Shown here in pieces: positions 44,156-54,194 of a stretch of DNA of 64,000 bases (position 1 is its first letter; every line of letters begins with the position of its first letter). This DNA comes from Emiliania huxleyi CCMP1516 (lineage: Eukaryota; Haptophyta; Isochrysidales; Noelaerhabdaceae). The stretch lies in NCBI RefSeq assembly GCF_000372725.1, contig NW_005198244.1, forward strand, positions 1,615,841 to 1,679,840. Reading direction: 5' to 3'. The translations under genes were made by a program, and so were the position numbers. Below the pieces are notes generated by a model that did no database searches, was not told the origin of the DNA, and saw only the letters and a program-made list of their open reading frames with translations.

Positions 44156-44358
44156 ATTTTGAAAACCACAACAACTCAAGAAATCACGACTCTCACAGTG
44201 ATTTGGGCTCGCGGCGCAGTTTGTCAGCCCTCAGCCGAACGCTAAGGCCGAAACGAAGCTGGGGCCGGTCAGTAGCCGAGAGAGCAGAGCCCGCTTCGAT
44301 GAATTCGATGTGGTCCGGGAGGCCTTGCGGAGCGACCAGCGAGTTGGCGATCGCTTCA
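44156..44358. repeat. Direct repeat of 57012-57208
   Basis: About 200 bases starting GAAAACCACAACAACTCAAG recur in the same orientation at 57 kb with small indels, sharing AATCACGACTCTCACAGTGA, GTCAGCCCTCAGCCGAA and GTGGCGATCGCT-like ends. There is no coding signal. It follows copy 1 of the WRxMIGVG repeat closely. Confidence 0.7.
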
Positions 44359-44759
44359 TGGCGCCCGCAGAGTGGGGCTGGCTGACTAGCCAGAGCAGGT
44401 CGTGCTCTGGACGACTGGGGCAGCGGCAGGGCGACTCACCGGAGGTGAAGGGGGACGAGGGCGGAGGCAGACTCTCAGCAGACTCTCAGCTGCTCTCCGG
44501 TGACCTCGTGTTGGTGGCAGAACCCGTTCTGGTTCCGTGGCAGCCGCGCACTGTGTCGTGAGGGTACCGGTACGATATAGATTTCGAGTTTCTCTCTCTC
44601 ACTCACAGGTCCATCCACTCTTCTCCGTTTCGAGCACTTGTACCTCCAAGATCGCCACCTCCACGAGCAAGTGCTGTTAAACGACGGGTCTCTGCCCCTG
44701 GTGTACGTGTTACAGCTTGCCCCTCGTAACACGGACCGCTAGTGTGAAGATGTTGTTTC

Positions 44760-45083
44760 TTGGAGCACTTGGAGTGCAGTCGGTAGCCTCACATCCAGGG
44801 CCGGGGAGCTAAGAAGCGCACCCAGCGGGCCGGATGATTGGCATCGGGTTACGGGCTAGAGAGCCCTAGCCCCGGGGGTGCGCGTTCGCAGGGAAAGCGC
44901 CGTAAAGTGTTCGCAGGGCCATAAGGGGATCGCAACACTTGGAGCACTTGGAGTGCAGTCATTAGCCTCACATCCAGGGCCGGGGAGCTGAGAAGCGCAC
45001 CCAGCGGGCCGGATGATCGGGATCGGGTTGCGGGCAAGAGAGCCCTAGCCCCTAGGGGGGTGCGCGTTCGCAGGGAAAGGGCC
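44760..45083. repeat. Tandem pair of a ~140-base unit
   Basis: Units at 44762-44900 and 44940-45083 share CTTGGAGCACTTGGAGTGCA, CCTCACATCCAGGGCCGGGG, AAGCGCACCCAGCGGGCCGG and GTGCGCGTTCGCAGGGAAAG. Part of the unit is also present inverted at 32460-32545. Confidence 0.8.
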
Positions 45084-45159
45084 GTAAATTAAACACGGGT
45101 CTCCGAGGGTTAGCTCCGCGCTCCAGGTTTCCCCTAGCAGCAGAACGCCCCCTCTACTC

Positions 45160-46360
45160 GGAGCTAGTAGGGAGGAGGCGGCGAGGGAGGAGTCGGCGAG
45201 GGAGGAGGCGGCGAGGGAGGAGGCGGCGAGGGAGGAGGCGGCGAGGGAGGAGGAGGCAAGAGAGGAGGAATCGAGGAAGGAGGCGGCGAGGGAGGAGGAG
45301 GCAAGAGGGGAGGTCGTGAGGGAGGGGACGGCGAGGGAGGAGGCGACGAGGGAGAAGGCGGCGAGGGAGGAGGCGGCGAGGGAGGAGGCGAAGGCGAGGG
45401 AGGAGGCGGCGAGGGAGGAGACGGCAAGGGAGGAGGCGGCGAGCGAGGAGGAAGCGAGGGAGGAGGAGGCGAGGGAGGGGGCGGCGAGGGAGGAGGTGGC
45501 AAGGGAGGAGGCGGCAAGGGGGAAGGCGGCGAGGGAGGAGGCGGCGAGGGGAGAGGCGACGAGGGAGGAGGCGGCGAGGGCGGAGGCGGCGAGGGAGGAG
45601 GCGGCGAGGGGGAGGAGGCGAGAGAGGAGGAAGCGAGGGAGGAGGCGGCGGGGAAGGAGGCGAGAGGGGAGGCGGTGAGGGAGGAGGCGGCAAGGGATGA
45701 GGCGGCAAGGGAGGAAGCGGCGAGGGAGGAGATGGCGAGGCAGGGGGCGGCGAGGACGGCAAGGGATGAGGCGGCGAAGGAGGAGGCGGCGAGGGAGGAG
45801 GCGGCAAGGGAGGAGACGCCTAGGGAGGAGGTGGCGAGGGAGGGGGAGGCGAGGTAGGGGGTGGTGAGGGNNNNNNNNNNNNNNNNNNNNNNNNNNNNNN
45901 NNNNNNNNNNNNNNNNNNNNNNNNNNNNNNNNNNNNNNNNNNNNNNNNNNNNNNNNNNNNNNNNNNNNNNGAGGGGGGGAGGGGAGGGGGTAGCAAGGGA
46001 GGCTGCAAGGGAGGCGGCGGCGGCGGAACGGGCGAGAGTGGAGGGGGAGGAGGAGGTGTGGAGGGAGGTGGTGAAGGGGGAGGCGGCGATGGAGGAGGAG
46101 GCGGCGAGGCAGGAGGAGGCGGCGGAGACGGAGGAGGTAGAGAGGGGGGGGGAGGCGGCGGGGGGGGCGGCGGAAAGGAGGGCGGCGGGGGGGAGAGTGG
46201 CGGGGGAGAGGGGGGCGGCGGGGAGGGGGGAGGCGGAAGGGGGGGCGGCGGAGGGGGGGGCGGCGGCGAGGGCGGTGGGGGAGACGGGTGCGGCGAGGAG
46301 GGGAGCGGCGGAGAGGGGGAGAGGAAGAGAAGAGGAAAGGAGGAGGTTTGACGGGGGCGG
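45160..46360. repeat. GGCGAGGGAGGA minisatellite with assembly gap
   Basis: About 1.2 kb of a 12-base, very G-rich tandem array (GGCGAGGGAGGA with variants), becoming more irregular after the gap. Long frames cross it on both strands and translate to Pro/Ser or Glu/Ala repeats; these are artefacts of the array. The true length is unknown because of the gap. Confidence 0.9.
45871..45970. other. Assembly gap (100 N)
   Basis: Exactly 100 unknown bases inside the minisatellite; the size is probably a placeholder. Confidence 0.99.
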
Positions 46361-46539
46361 GAGCGGACACCACCCTTGCGGGATTTCCGTGCCAGCAAGT
46401 AATAATAATTATTATCCCCCCCCTCCCCCTCGCAAAAGAAAAAACGAAGGCAAGCCGATCGCGTAAACGGCGTCGAATGAAGCCCGCCGAGTTTGATCGA
46501 CAATCGCGAGATTTGCACGCCGTCGAGCAGAGGATCAAA

Positions 46540-47120
46540 GAAAGAAAACAGACACCCCAAGAGAGGGATGGGAGGACGGCACGCCGCCACCACACAGGGA
46601 TTTTAAGGAGAGGAGTGTGGTGCTGGCCGTCGCCCACCCTCGGGCGTCTACCACTTCCTATCTCTCTTCGCAGTTTCTCACCAATTCTCGCAGCGACCTT
46701 CATGCCACCTCTCGTTCTTCTCACTCTCGTCCTCGTTCTCTCCCCTGCTGTTTCATCCTCTGACTCATCGCTCTCCTCGGCCTCGTTCTGAGACGCCGCT
46801 GCCGTCTGCCTTGCTCTCGCTGCTTCTCTCGCCGCTCTGCGTAACTCCGCCCTCCTCGCGGCATAATTTGACCCCTCGAGTTTATCGAGCTCCCCTCGCG
46901 CAAGGACCACATTTCTGACTCCCACTCCGATCATTTGCCTCCAAGTCATGTCGTTGCTCAGGTCCACTCTCTCTTCGAACACTTGTACCTCAACGGTCGG
47001 TGTTGGCACTGGGGTTCCCTTCGGGTATATCGTGACAGCTGATGGCGGGATTACCACTGGTGTTTCGTCCTCCTCGGAGTCGTCTTCCCCGAGCAGAGGA
47101 TCGCCGCATGGCAAATTGGG
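46540..47120 (-). repeat. Copy 2 of the WRxMIGVG coding repeat
   Basis: The minus strand encodes GEDDSEEDETPVVIPPSAVT, a PKGTPVPTPTVEVQVFEERV segment, LSNDMTWRQMIGVGVRNVVL, ARGELDKLEGSNYAARRAEL and SQNEAEESDESEDE, then a 3' part shared with the 55.6 kb copy (CCTCCCATCCCTCTC...TGTCTGTTTTCTTTC on one strand). The frame is open for over 150 codons. This is the most intact copy. No known domain is visible. Confidence 0.6.
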
Positions 47121-47208
47121 GAGAAGATTTTTTTGAGACGAGCTGCGCGACGGCCGTCCCGACTCGGTGTCCAGTGCCACTCATCGACCGCTGCAATCCA
47201 CCACGGAC

Positions 47209-47881
47209 ATGGCATCGCTGCTCAACAACCTCGTCTTCTACTTTCTCTGCGGCGAGGTGCTGCTGCTGCTGCTCCTGCTCCTGCCGATGCCGGGCTCGCT
47301 GCGTCGCGTCATGCTCCGCTGGGTCGCCCTATCTAGAAGCATTGGGCAGCATGGCCTCACTAACCGCACAGCGCCACAGCGCCAAGTGCGCTGCTGGACA
47401 CTGCAGGCACTCACCACCCGTGATGTGTTGCAGGTCGCATCCTCGCGGCTGCTCGCTGCGATTGCGCGACCGCTCTCATACCTGGCCTTCGCTGTGGTCG
47501 CCATGTTTGTCATGGTTACCCGCGAGATGCTCGCCCACCAGGCGGCGTGGGCGGAGAGGAAACGCGAGCCCGCCGACAAGGCCGGCCTCGGGCTTGGGGT
47601 GTCCTCGCTTGAAGTGCGGATGCTGCGCTCGCAGAGAAACTGGCGAACCGCCGCCTGGCCTCGGGAGGCAGCCCCGCGCTCCCTCCACGAGCGTCTCTTG
47701 ATGCGTAGGTACCTCTCCGGCTTTGCGTGTGTGCTGATGCTCGTGATTTGGTGACGTGGACGCAATGTTGTGGCGATATCGTGGACACACGGCCCGTGAG
47801 ATACCCGCACCGTTTGTCAGGCGCGTGTACGGCATGGTCAAGGAGATCCATGCGCTGCGCGACAAGCCGCACAGCTCGTGA
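47209..47881 (+). CDS. BAP31/BAP29-like ER membrane protein
   Basis: Exons 47209-47642, 47709-47750 and 47821-47881 sum to 179 codons. The protein starts MASLLNNLVFYFLCGEVLLL with TM1. A second hydrophobic segment (SYLAFAVVAMFVMVTREML) follows, then LEVRMLRSQRN joined across a GC-AG intron to WYLSGFACVLMLVI, and across a GT-AG intron to WRVYGMVKEIHALRDKPHSS. The RAQRN-YI-GF-L-L-V signature is that of BAP29/BAP31 and yeast Yet1, three-TM ER proteins involved in membrane-protein quality control and export. This version lacks the long C-terminal coiled coil. It is immediately followed by the 47931-48664 inverted-repeat arm, so the duplication may have truncated the original 3' end. Confidence 0.8.
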
Positions 47882-47930
47882 CAACTCGTGGAGATGTGCG
47901 TGCGACATGGCTCAGAGCAACAACACATCG

Positions 47931-48664
47931 CAGGACGAGGGGAGAGACCAGGGATTCCTCCCATCCTCCTCGGAGTCAGTGGCCGCGCTCGTCGCCGCAG
48001 TCACCTGCACGCGGGGTCAAGAGAAGAGGGACTAGAAACGAGTCGTGAGTTCGGGGTGGAGCTTGATGTGGGCATTGCACGCCGTAGTCCTGTCAACAGC
48101 CTGTCTCCTGTGAAGCGAGTCGTAGCCTAGACACACCGCCTGAGCTCCTCCTGAAACACCTCGATCGAGGAGGGGTGCGCGCGGTGTTGGCAGTTGGGCG
48201 GTGCTGCATTTACATGCACATGTGCTTTTAATGTTGCCACGGTGTGGCCTCGCTGGCTCTGCCCTCTGTGCGCTCTGAGGGCGGCCTCTCTCACAGACCC
48301 TCTCTCTCTCTTGTTGAGGGGGTAAAGGGCAAAAAGAGTGGCGCGATGAACGCGCCGCGCGGGGCGCCGCCTCACCGGCCCTCGCCAACGCCTCACAAGT
48401 GGCGCAGAGAGTGAGGCGGCGCACGGCGCACCGCGAGCGAGCACGTGAGCCCCGTGGCTCCAACCGGGCCCTTCCTTTTTTTGAGCAGGTGTGCCGCCGC
48501 GCGATCCGAGATCGCCCGAGATGGCGCGGCGCGGCCCCGAGTGCCGAGATCGCCCGAGAATTGCGCGAGATCGCCCGAGATTGCGCGGCGCGGCCCGGGG
48601 CGAGGTGGATGGGTTGGGAGCGAGGGGGCGGAAGTGATCATTTACCCTGCGTTCTTGCACATGG
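47931..48664. repeat. Inverted-repeat arm carrying the 3' end of the DoxX-like gene
   Basis: Reverse complement of 41865-42668. The first ~100 bases encode the DoxX-like tail (VAALVAAVTCTRGQEKRD) but without the rest of the gene, so it is a captured fragment. The right end meets the next arm at the shared 13-mer TTCTTGCACATGG (48651-48664). Confidence 0.85.
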
Positions 48665-49070
48665 AGTGCAAGATACTCGTTCTGTTGCCGTCCCAATCTG
48701 TCACTCCCCTTTCTCCCGGCCGGGGTGGGGCGCGCGCGGGGGCGGCGGGTGTGCGGGATGTCTGTCGGGGCCCGAGAGCGAGATGCCATGTCGTTGCTTT
48801 GTTTCCTAACATCGAAGGCTAGCTCAAAAAAGAGTTCAAGGCTCCTAAAAAAGAATTCTTAACCTTTCGTGAGACACACCTCTTGAGGCACGCGCTCGCC
48901 AGTGCAAAGTCTTGCCGCGGCGTCCACGCCTCCCCCGCGGCACGCCGCGCCGCCAGCGGACTCTTCCGCCGCCGCCTGCCTCTCGCGCTGTGGGCGGGAC
49001 CCGCGGCCAGTCGCCCTCGCCAGCGCACACGGCGCATGCGAGCGGCGTGCTGATGATGTGTGTCTTCTGC
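48651..49070. repeat. Inverted-repeat arm abutting EEF2, partner of 36888-37304
   Basis: Reverse complement of 36888-37304. It ends 41 bases before the EEF2 start codon and so covers its promoter and 5' leader region. It contains an A-rich patch (48829-48865, TCAAAAAAGAGTTCAAGG). Confidence 0.85.
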
Positions 49071-49110
49071 GGTAGGCTCGTACCAAAACAACTCGCCGAA
49101 CGCCTTCAAG

Positions 49111-52100
49111 ATGGTGAACTGTGCGTCGCCACGCCCGCCGCCTCGGCCCGTCGCGCGCGCCTCCGGCTGCGCGGGAGCACGGGCCTGCTGCGCTGGGCCC
49201 GTCTGAGCGCTGTCTGCCCCCTCTTCCCTGCGTGCAGTTACCATGGAGGAGCTCCAGGCTATTCAGAAGAAGCCGACCAACATCCGGAACATGTCCGTGA
49301 TCGCGCACGTCGATCACGGCAAGTCGACCCTCACCGACTCGCTCGTCGCCGCGGCGGGCATCATCGCGGCGTCGGCGGCTGGCGACACGCGCCTGACCGA
49401 CACGCGTCAGGACGAGCAGGACCGTTGCATCACCATCAAGTCCACCGGCATCTCGCTCTTCTTCAAGGCGGAGGAGCACTACAAGCTCCCCCCCGACTCG
49501 AACGGCAACGAGTTTCTGATCAACCTCATCGGCGCGTTTGCCCGCTCCCTTGCCCAGCCCTGTGCGCCCCTCGCCGCAGCCGCTCACCTCGCCCCCTCCG
49601 CACTCCCGCGCGGCGTAGACTCGCCGGGCCACGTTGACTTCTCGTCCGAGGTCACCGCCGCGCTCCGCGTCACCGACGGCGCGCTCGTCGTCGTCGATTG
49701 CGTCGAGGGCGTCTGCGTGCAGACCGAGACGGTGCTGCGCCAGGCCATGGGCGAGCTTATCAAGCCGGTGATCACCATCAACAAGCTGGACCGCGCGTTC
49801 CTCGAGCTGCAGCTGCCGTCGGAGGACATGTACCAGGCCTTCGTCAAGCACATCGAGAACGTCAACGTCCTCGTCGCCACCTACAACGCCGAGGCGATGG
49901 GCGAGTGCCAGGTCGACCCGACCAAGGGCACCGTCGCCTTCTCGGCGGGCCTGCACGGCTGGGCCTTCACGCTGACCAAGTTCGCGCGCATGTACGCCAA
50001 GAAGTTCAACGTCGACATCGAGAAGATGATGACCCGCCTCTGGGGCGACAACTACTTCAACCCCAAGGAGAAGAAGTGGATCAAGGCGGCGGGCGGCGAC
50101 GCGCCCAAGGGCCTCGAGCGCGCCTTCTGCCTCTTCTGCCTGACGCCGATCGCGAAGATCTTCAAGAACTGCATGGACGAGCAGTACGACGCGGTGACCA
50201 AGATGCTCAACGCGGTGGGCGTGCAGCTCACCAAGGATGACCTGCAGCTCCGCCAGAAGCCGCTGCTCAAGCGGTGCATGCAGAAGTGGCTGCCGGCGCA
50301 CGACGCGCTGCTCGAGATGCTGGTGCAGCACCTGCCGTCGCCGCGGCAGGCGCAGAAGTACCGCGCCGAGGCGCTCTACACGGGCCCGTCGGACGACATC
50401 TGGTGCAACGGCATCCGCGAGTGCGCCGCCGAGGGCCCCCTCGTCATGTACATCTCCAAGATGATCCCGACGCCCGACAAGGGCCGCTTCTTCGGCGCGC
50501 GCCCCTCTAGGGAGGAGCCGCGCCCCTAGGGACGAGCCGTGACTCGCACGCGAGTAGACGCCGCACACTCTGGCGCCGCGGCCCTCGCTCCGCACTGAGC
50601 CCGCGAGTGCGTCGGGCACTCAGAGACGCGCGCCCTCACCGCCCCTCGCCCCGCCCGCAGCCTTCGGCCGCGTCTTCTCGGGCACCGTGCGCACGGGTGC
50701 CAAGGTCAAGATCATGGGCCCGAACTACGTGCAGGGCAAGAAGGAGGACCTCTTCATCAAGAACGTGCAGCGCACCATCCTCATGATGGGCCGCAAGACC
50801 GAGTCGGTCGAGTCGGTCACCGCGGGCAACACCTGCGCGCTGGTCGGCATCGACCAGTACATCGTCAAGGCGGGCTCGATCGCCGACGCGGACGCGACCG
50901 AGTGCCACCCGATCGTCACCATGAAGTACTCGGTCTCGCCCGTCGTGCGCGTCGCCGTGGCGCCGAAGAACCCCAACGACCTGCCCAAGCTGGTCGAGGG
51001 CCTCAAGCGGCTCGCGAAGTCGGACCCGCTCGTCGTTTGCTCCATGGAGGAGTCGGGCGAGCACATCATCGCGGGCTGCGGCGAGCTGCACATCGAGATC
51101 TGCCTCAAGGACCTGCAGGAGGACTTCATGAACGGCGCGCCCATCAACATCTCCGACCCCGTCGTCTCGTACCGCGAGACCGTCTCCGACGAGTCGTCGC
51201 GCACCGTCATCTCCAAGTCGCCCAACAAGCACAACCGCCTCTACTGCAAGGCGCTGCCGCTCGGCTACGGCGAGGACGACGCGCAGACGCCCCTCGCGGA
51301 CGCCATCGAGGAGGGCGAGGTCTCGGCGGGCATGGACCCGAAGGCGCGCACGCGCGTGCTCGTCGACAAGTTCGGCTGGGACAAGCAGACGACGCAGAAG
51401 ATCTGGTGCTTTGGCCCCGACGGCACCGGCCCTAACCTCGTGGTGGACGTGACGGTGGGCGTGCAGTACCTCAACGAGATTAAGGACTCGGTGGTGGCGG
51501 GCTGGCAGTGGGTGTGCAAGGAGGGCCCGCTCTGCGACGAGACGTGCCGCGACGTCATGATCCACATCCACGACGTCGTGCTGCACGCCGACACCATCCA
51601 CCGCGGCGGCGGCCAGATCATCCCGACCGCGCGCCGCTGCTTCCTCGCCTCGATGATGACGGCGTCGCCGCGGCTGCAGGAGCCCGTCTTCATGTGCGAG
51701 ATCCAGTGCCCCGAGGCCGTCAAGGGGCAGGCGTACTCGTCCATCACGCGCAAGCGCGGCCAGGCGAGCGCCCGGCCCCGCTCCCCCCTCCCCCCTCCCG
51801 CCCTCGCCTCGCTCCGCCTCGCTCCCCTCCACGCGCCCCCTTCCGTCTCCAACCTGCCTCCCCCCCCCCCCCCCCCATCCAGGTGGTCGAGGAGATCAAC
51901 CGCCCCGGTACCCCGATGTGGACCGTCAAGGCCTACCTGCCCGTCTCGGAGTCGTTCGGCTTCACCTCCTTCCTCCGCCAAAACACGGGCGGCCAGGCCT
52001 TCCCGCAGCTCGTCTTCCACCACTGGGACACGATGCCGGGCGACCCCTTCACTAACAAGGACACGATCGAGCTCGTCACCGGTGCGCTCACCAACCACTC

Positions 52101-52256
52101 CCTCCCTCCCCGCCTGCTCCTCCCCTCCTCTGCCTCCCCTCTCCCCTCCGCGTCCGCATCGCTTCACCCCTCCCCGTCCCGGCCGCAGGCATCCGGAAGC
52201 GCAAGGGCCTCAAGGAGATGATCCCGCCCATCTCCGAGTACGAGGACAAGCTCTAG
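49111..52256 (+). CDS. EEF2: Translation elongation factor 2
   Basis: Exons 49111-49120, 49238-49531, 49619-50494, 50661-51763, 51883-52081 and 52189-52256 give 850 codons including the stop, the usual length. The tiny first exon supplies MVN and the splice completes [16 protein letters not shown]1 is [10 protein letters not shown]3 DSPGHVDF restored only by removing an 87-base in-frame GC-AG intron, and G4 NKLD. The diphthamide target is His ~707 in [19 protein letters not shown]-terminus [16 protein letters not shown]. The factor is known to drive ribosomal translocation with GTP. Introns 2, 3 and 4 have GC donors, 1 and 5 GT. Intron 4 has a run of about 16 C before its acceptor. Codon use is strongly C/G-ending, as expected for high expression. 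Confidence 0.97.
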
Positions 52257-52730
52257 CCGCGCCGCCGAGAGCCGCACGCACGCGGCGGGCGTAACGTGCC
52301 CCCTCCCCCTCTTCCCATACCGCTGGATTCCCCCTTTGAGCTCCGTTTGTCATTCGGCGCCGGATCGCGGCGGCGGATGGATTGCACCCCCCCGCACGAT
52401 GCTAATGCCATAGTGCATCCTCCACTCGTGTGTGGTTTTGAGCGTACGTTGTGTAAACGAAAAAGAAGAGCAGCCGCCCCCAACAAATGCATTTAACAGG
52501 CGTCACGCACGGGGCACGGCTCGGATCACGGATAGACGAGAGCGAAGACGAGTCCCGCCGTCGGCGGGGCCGCTCGCGGCGGCGGTCGGGCCCGCCGCGG
52601 CGTCCGACGAAATATGTAATCTCATGCGAATTCTCCGGACGACATTATCGATGCGGAATGCGCGAGCGCGAGCAGACGGAGAGGGAAAAACCACGTGCTA
52701 GAGCCGGCATGAGCGAGGCTTGAGCCGCTC

Positions 52731-54194
52731 TCAGCCCTCAAAGAGGCCCTTGACGCGGACCTGAGGAGAGCGGCGTGGGGGTGAGCTGCGACTCGCCGCA
52801 CATCCTGCGAACCTTACGAGGGACGGCCGGGAGCTGGCGGGGCCAGCGCACTGTCTCTCTGGCGCATCTCGGTGGATCTCGGCTAGTTCTCGCGCGCCAT
52901 CCCCTTCTCGCTCAGGTCGAGGGTGCGCTGGAAGCGGTCCACCTAGCGGCCGAGGTACAGCCGAGATCTAGCCGCGATCTGCCGAGATCTAGCCGATATC
53001 TCGCTGTGGGCGGTCCACTCAGCGGCCGAGGTGCAGCAGCAGAGACAGGAGAGCGCGGCCGAGGTCCGGTCGCGGGTGCGGTGGGAGTCCGTCCAACCTC
53101 CTCGTCGTCCCCCTCGATGACGACGTCCGACACCATCTCGTCGTCCGACGTCACAATCTTGACCTTGAAGAGGTCCGTCCGCTCGGCGTTGTCGAGGTAG
53201 TACCTATCGGCGACGCGCCGTGGACATGTCGTGGACGCGTCCCGGGCAGTCCGCCCCTCCCTGCGGCGTCGGGGCAGCACTTGCCCGCGACGGGAGAGAC
53301 GAGGGTCGACGCGTACCACCAGCTGCCCAGCCCGTTCCCCTCGCCGAGCACCGACTGCTCGAGGATGGTCAGCACGAGGGAGAGCGAGCCGAGCGCGATG
53401 AAGACACAAAAGGTCAAAAAGGCGGCCCGGCCGGCGAGCGGCGCCTGCGAGATGCCGCGGGGGTGTGGCAGAGAGGTGGACGAGACCTGGCCGAGAGCTG
53501 GCCGACAATTTGCCGAGATGTCTCGGAGATGTGGCAGAGCAATGGCGGCCAGCGAGCGGCGCCTGCACGCCCTCAAAGACAATGACGTCGCCGCGGTCCT
53601 TCACCTTGTAGTTGTTAGCCTGGCGGCAGAGGCGGGCTCGCTCGCCGGTGCGACTCTCGCACGACTGTGTCGACGTGTCTCGGAAGTGTCTCGGAAGCGG
53701 CCTGGAAGAAGGCGAGGATGTCGCCGGCGAGCTCGCGCACAGGCCGGCCGGCGGGAGCGGCGGGCCCGGCGACCTCGTACGTCTTGCGCACCACCTGCGG
53801 ACCAGAGGGCGGGATGGCGGCGGCGGCGGCGGCTACTGCGGCGGCGGCAGAGGCTGCGGCGGCGGCGGCAAGCGCGGCGTACCTTGGACTTGGTGGAGCG
53901 CTTGACGAGGGAGTAGACGCCCGGAAAGGCGAGGACGTAGAGCGTAAGCGTAGTGTAGTACGAGGCCGACGAAAAGCCCGCTTCTCCACTCGCGGCCGCC
54001 GCCGCCGGCAGCGGTGTTTGGAGCAGCAGTGCCGCGGCGGCGGCCAGGCCTGGTGCCGCAGGCAGCGCCGGCTCCGCGGCGCGCGAAGCTGGGCGAGTGG
54101 CTGCGAGCTGCGGACGGGCAGCGAGCTGCGGCCGCAGCGCGAAGCAGCCGGTGACGGCGAGCAACGGCAGCAGCCGCCTCTGAGATCCTGCCAT
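52731..54194 (-). CDS. CCB1: Cytochrome b6f heme c(i) assembly factor CCB1
   Basis: Seven exons sum to 269 codons: 54194-53883, 53794-53702, 53619-53563, 53444-53281, 53203-53098, 52942-52898, 52760-52731. The N-terminus MAGSQRRLLPLLAVTGCFAL plus an Ala/Arg-rich stretch fits a plastid transit peptide. Mature segments are YYTTLTLYVLAFPGVYSLVK, VVRKTYEVAGPAAPAG, ELAGDILAFFQANNYKVKDR, GDVIVFEGVQAPLAGRAAF, a second membrane segment FCVFIALGSLSLVLTILEQS, VSPVAGKYYLDNAERTD and DLSEKGMVRVKGLFEG. This is the CCB1 family (Pfam CCB1), a thylakoid protein needed to attach heme c(i) to cytochrome b6. Three introns have GC donors and three GT. Intron 53445-53562 has a 16-of-17 duplicated exon edge. Confidence 0.88.
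52943..53097 (-). repeat. Double-unit intron in CCB1
   Basis: A 155-base GT-AG intron containing ATCTCGGCTAG-type repeats. The exon-edge sequence appears three times: GTTGGACGGACTCC at the donor, GAGTGGACCGCCCAC inside, and GGTGGACCGCTTCC at the acceptor exon. This suggests two successive insertions at one site. Confidence 0.7.
53445..53562 (-). repeat. Introner-like intron in CCB1 with near-perfect edge duplication
   Basis: A 118-base GC-AG intron. Intron start GCGCCGCTCGCTGGCCG, next exon start GCGCCGCTCGCCGGCCG. The interior has CATCTCCGAGACATCTCGGC-type repeats. Confidence 0.85.

Noticed and set aside
45160-46360. CRISPR-like array
   Set aside because: Units are contiguous 12-mers without unique spacers, in a eukaryotic genome.
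45045-47180. A 711-codon minus-strand frame crossing the minisatellite and gap
   Set aside because: It is open only because the 12-base G-rich repeat lacks stops; the translation is Pro/Leu/Ser repeats plus unknown residues. Only the ~46.5-47.1 kb part has real protein-like conservation.
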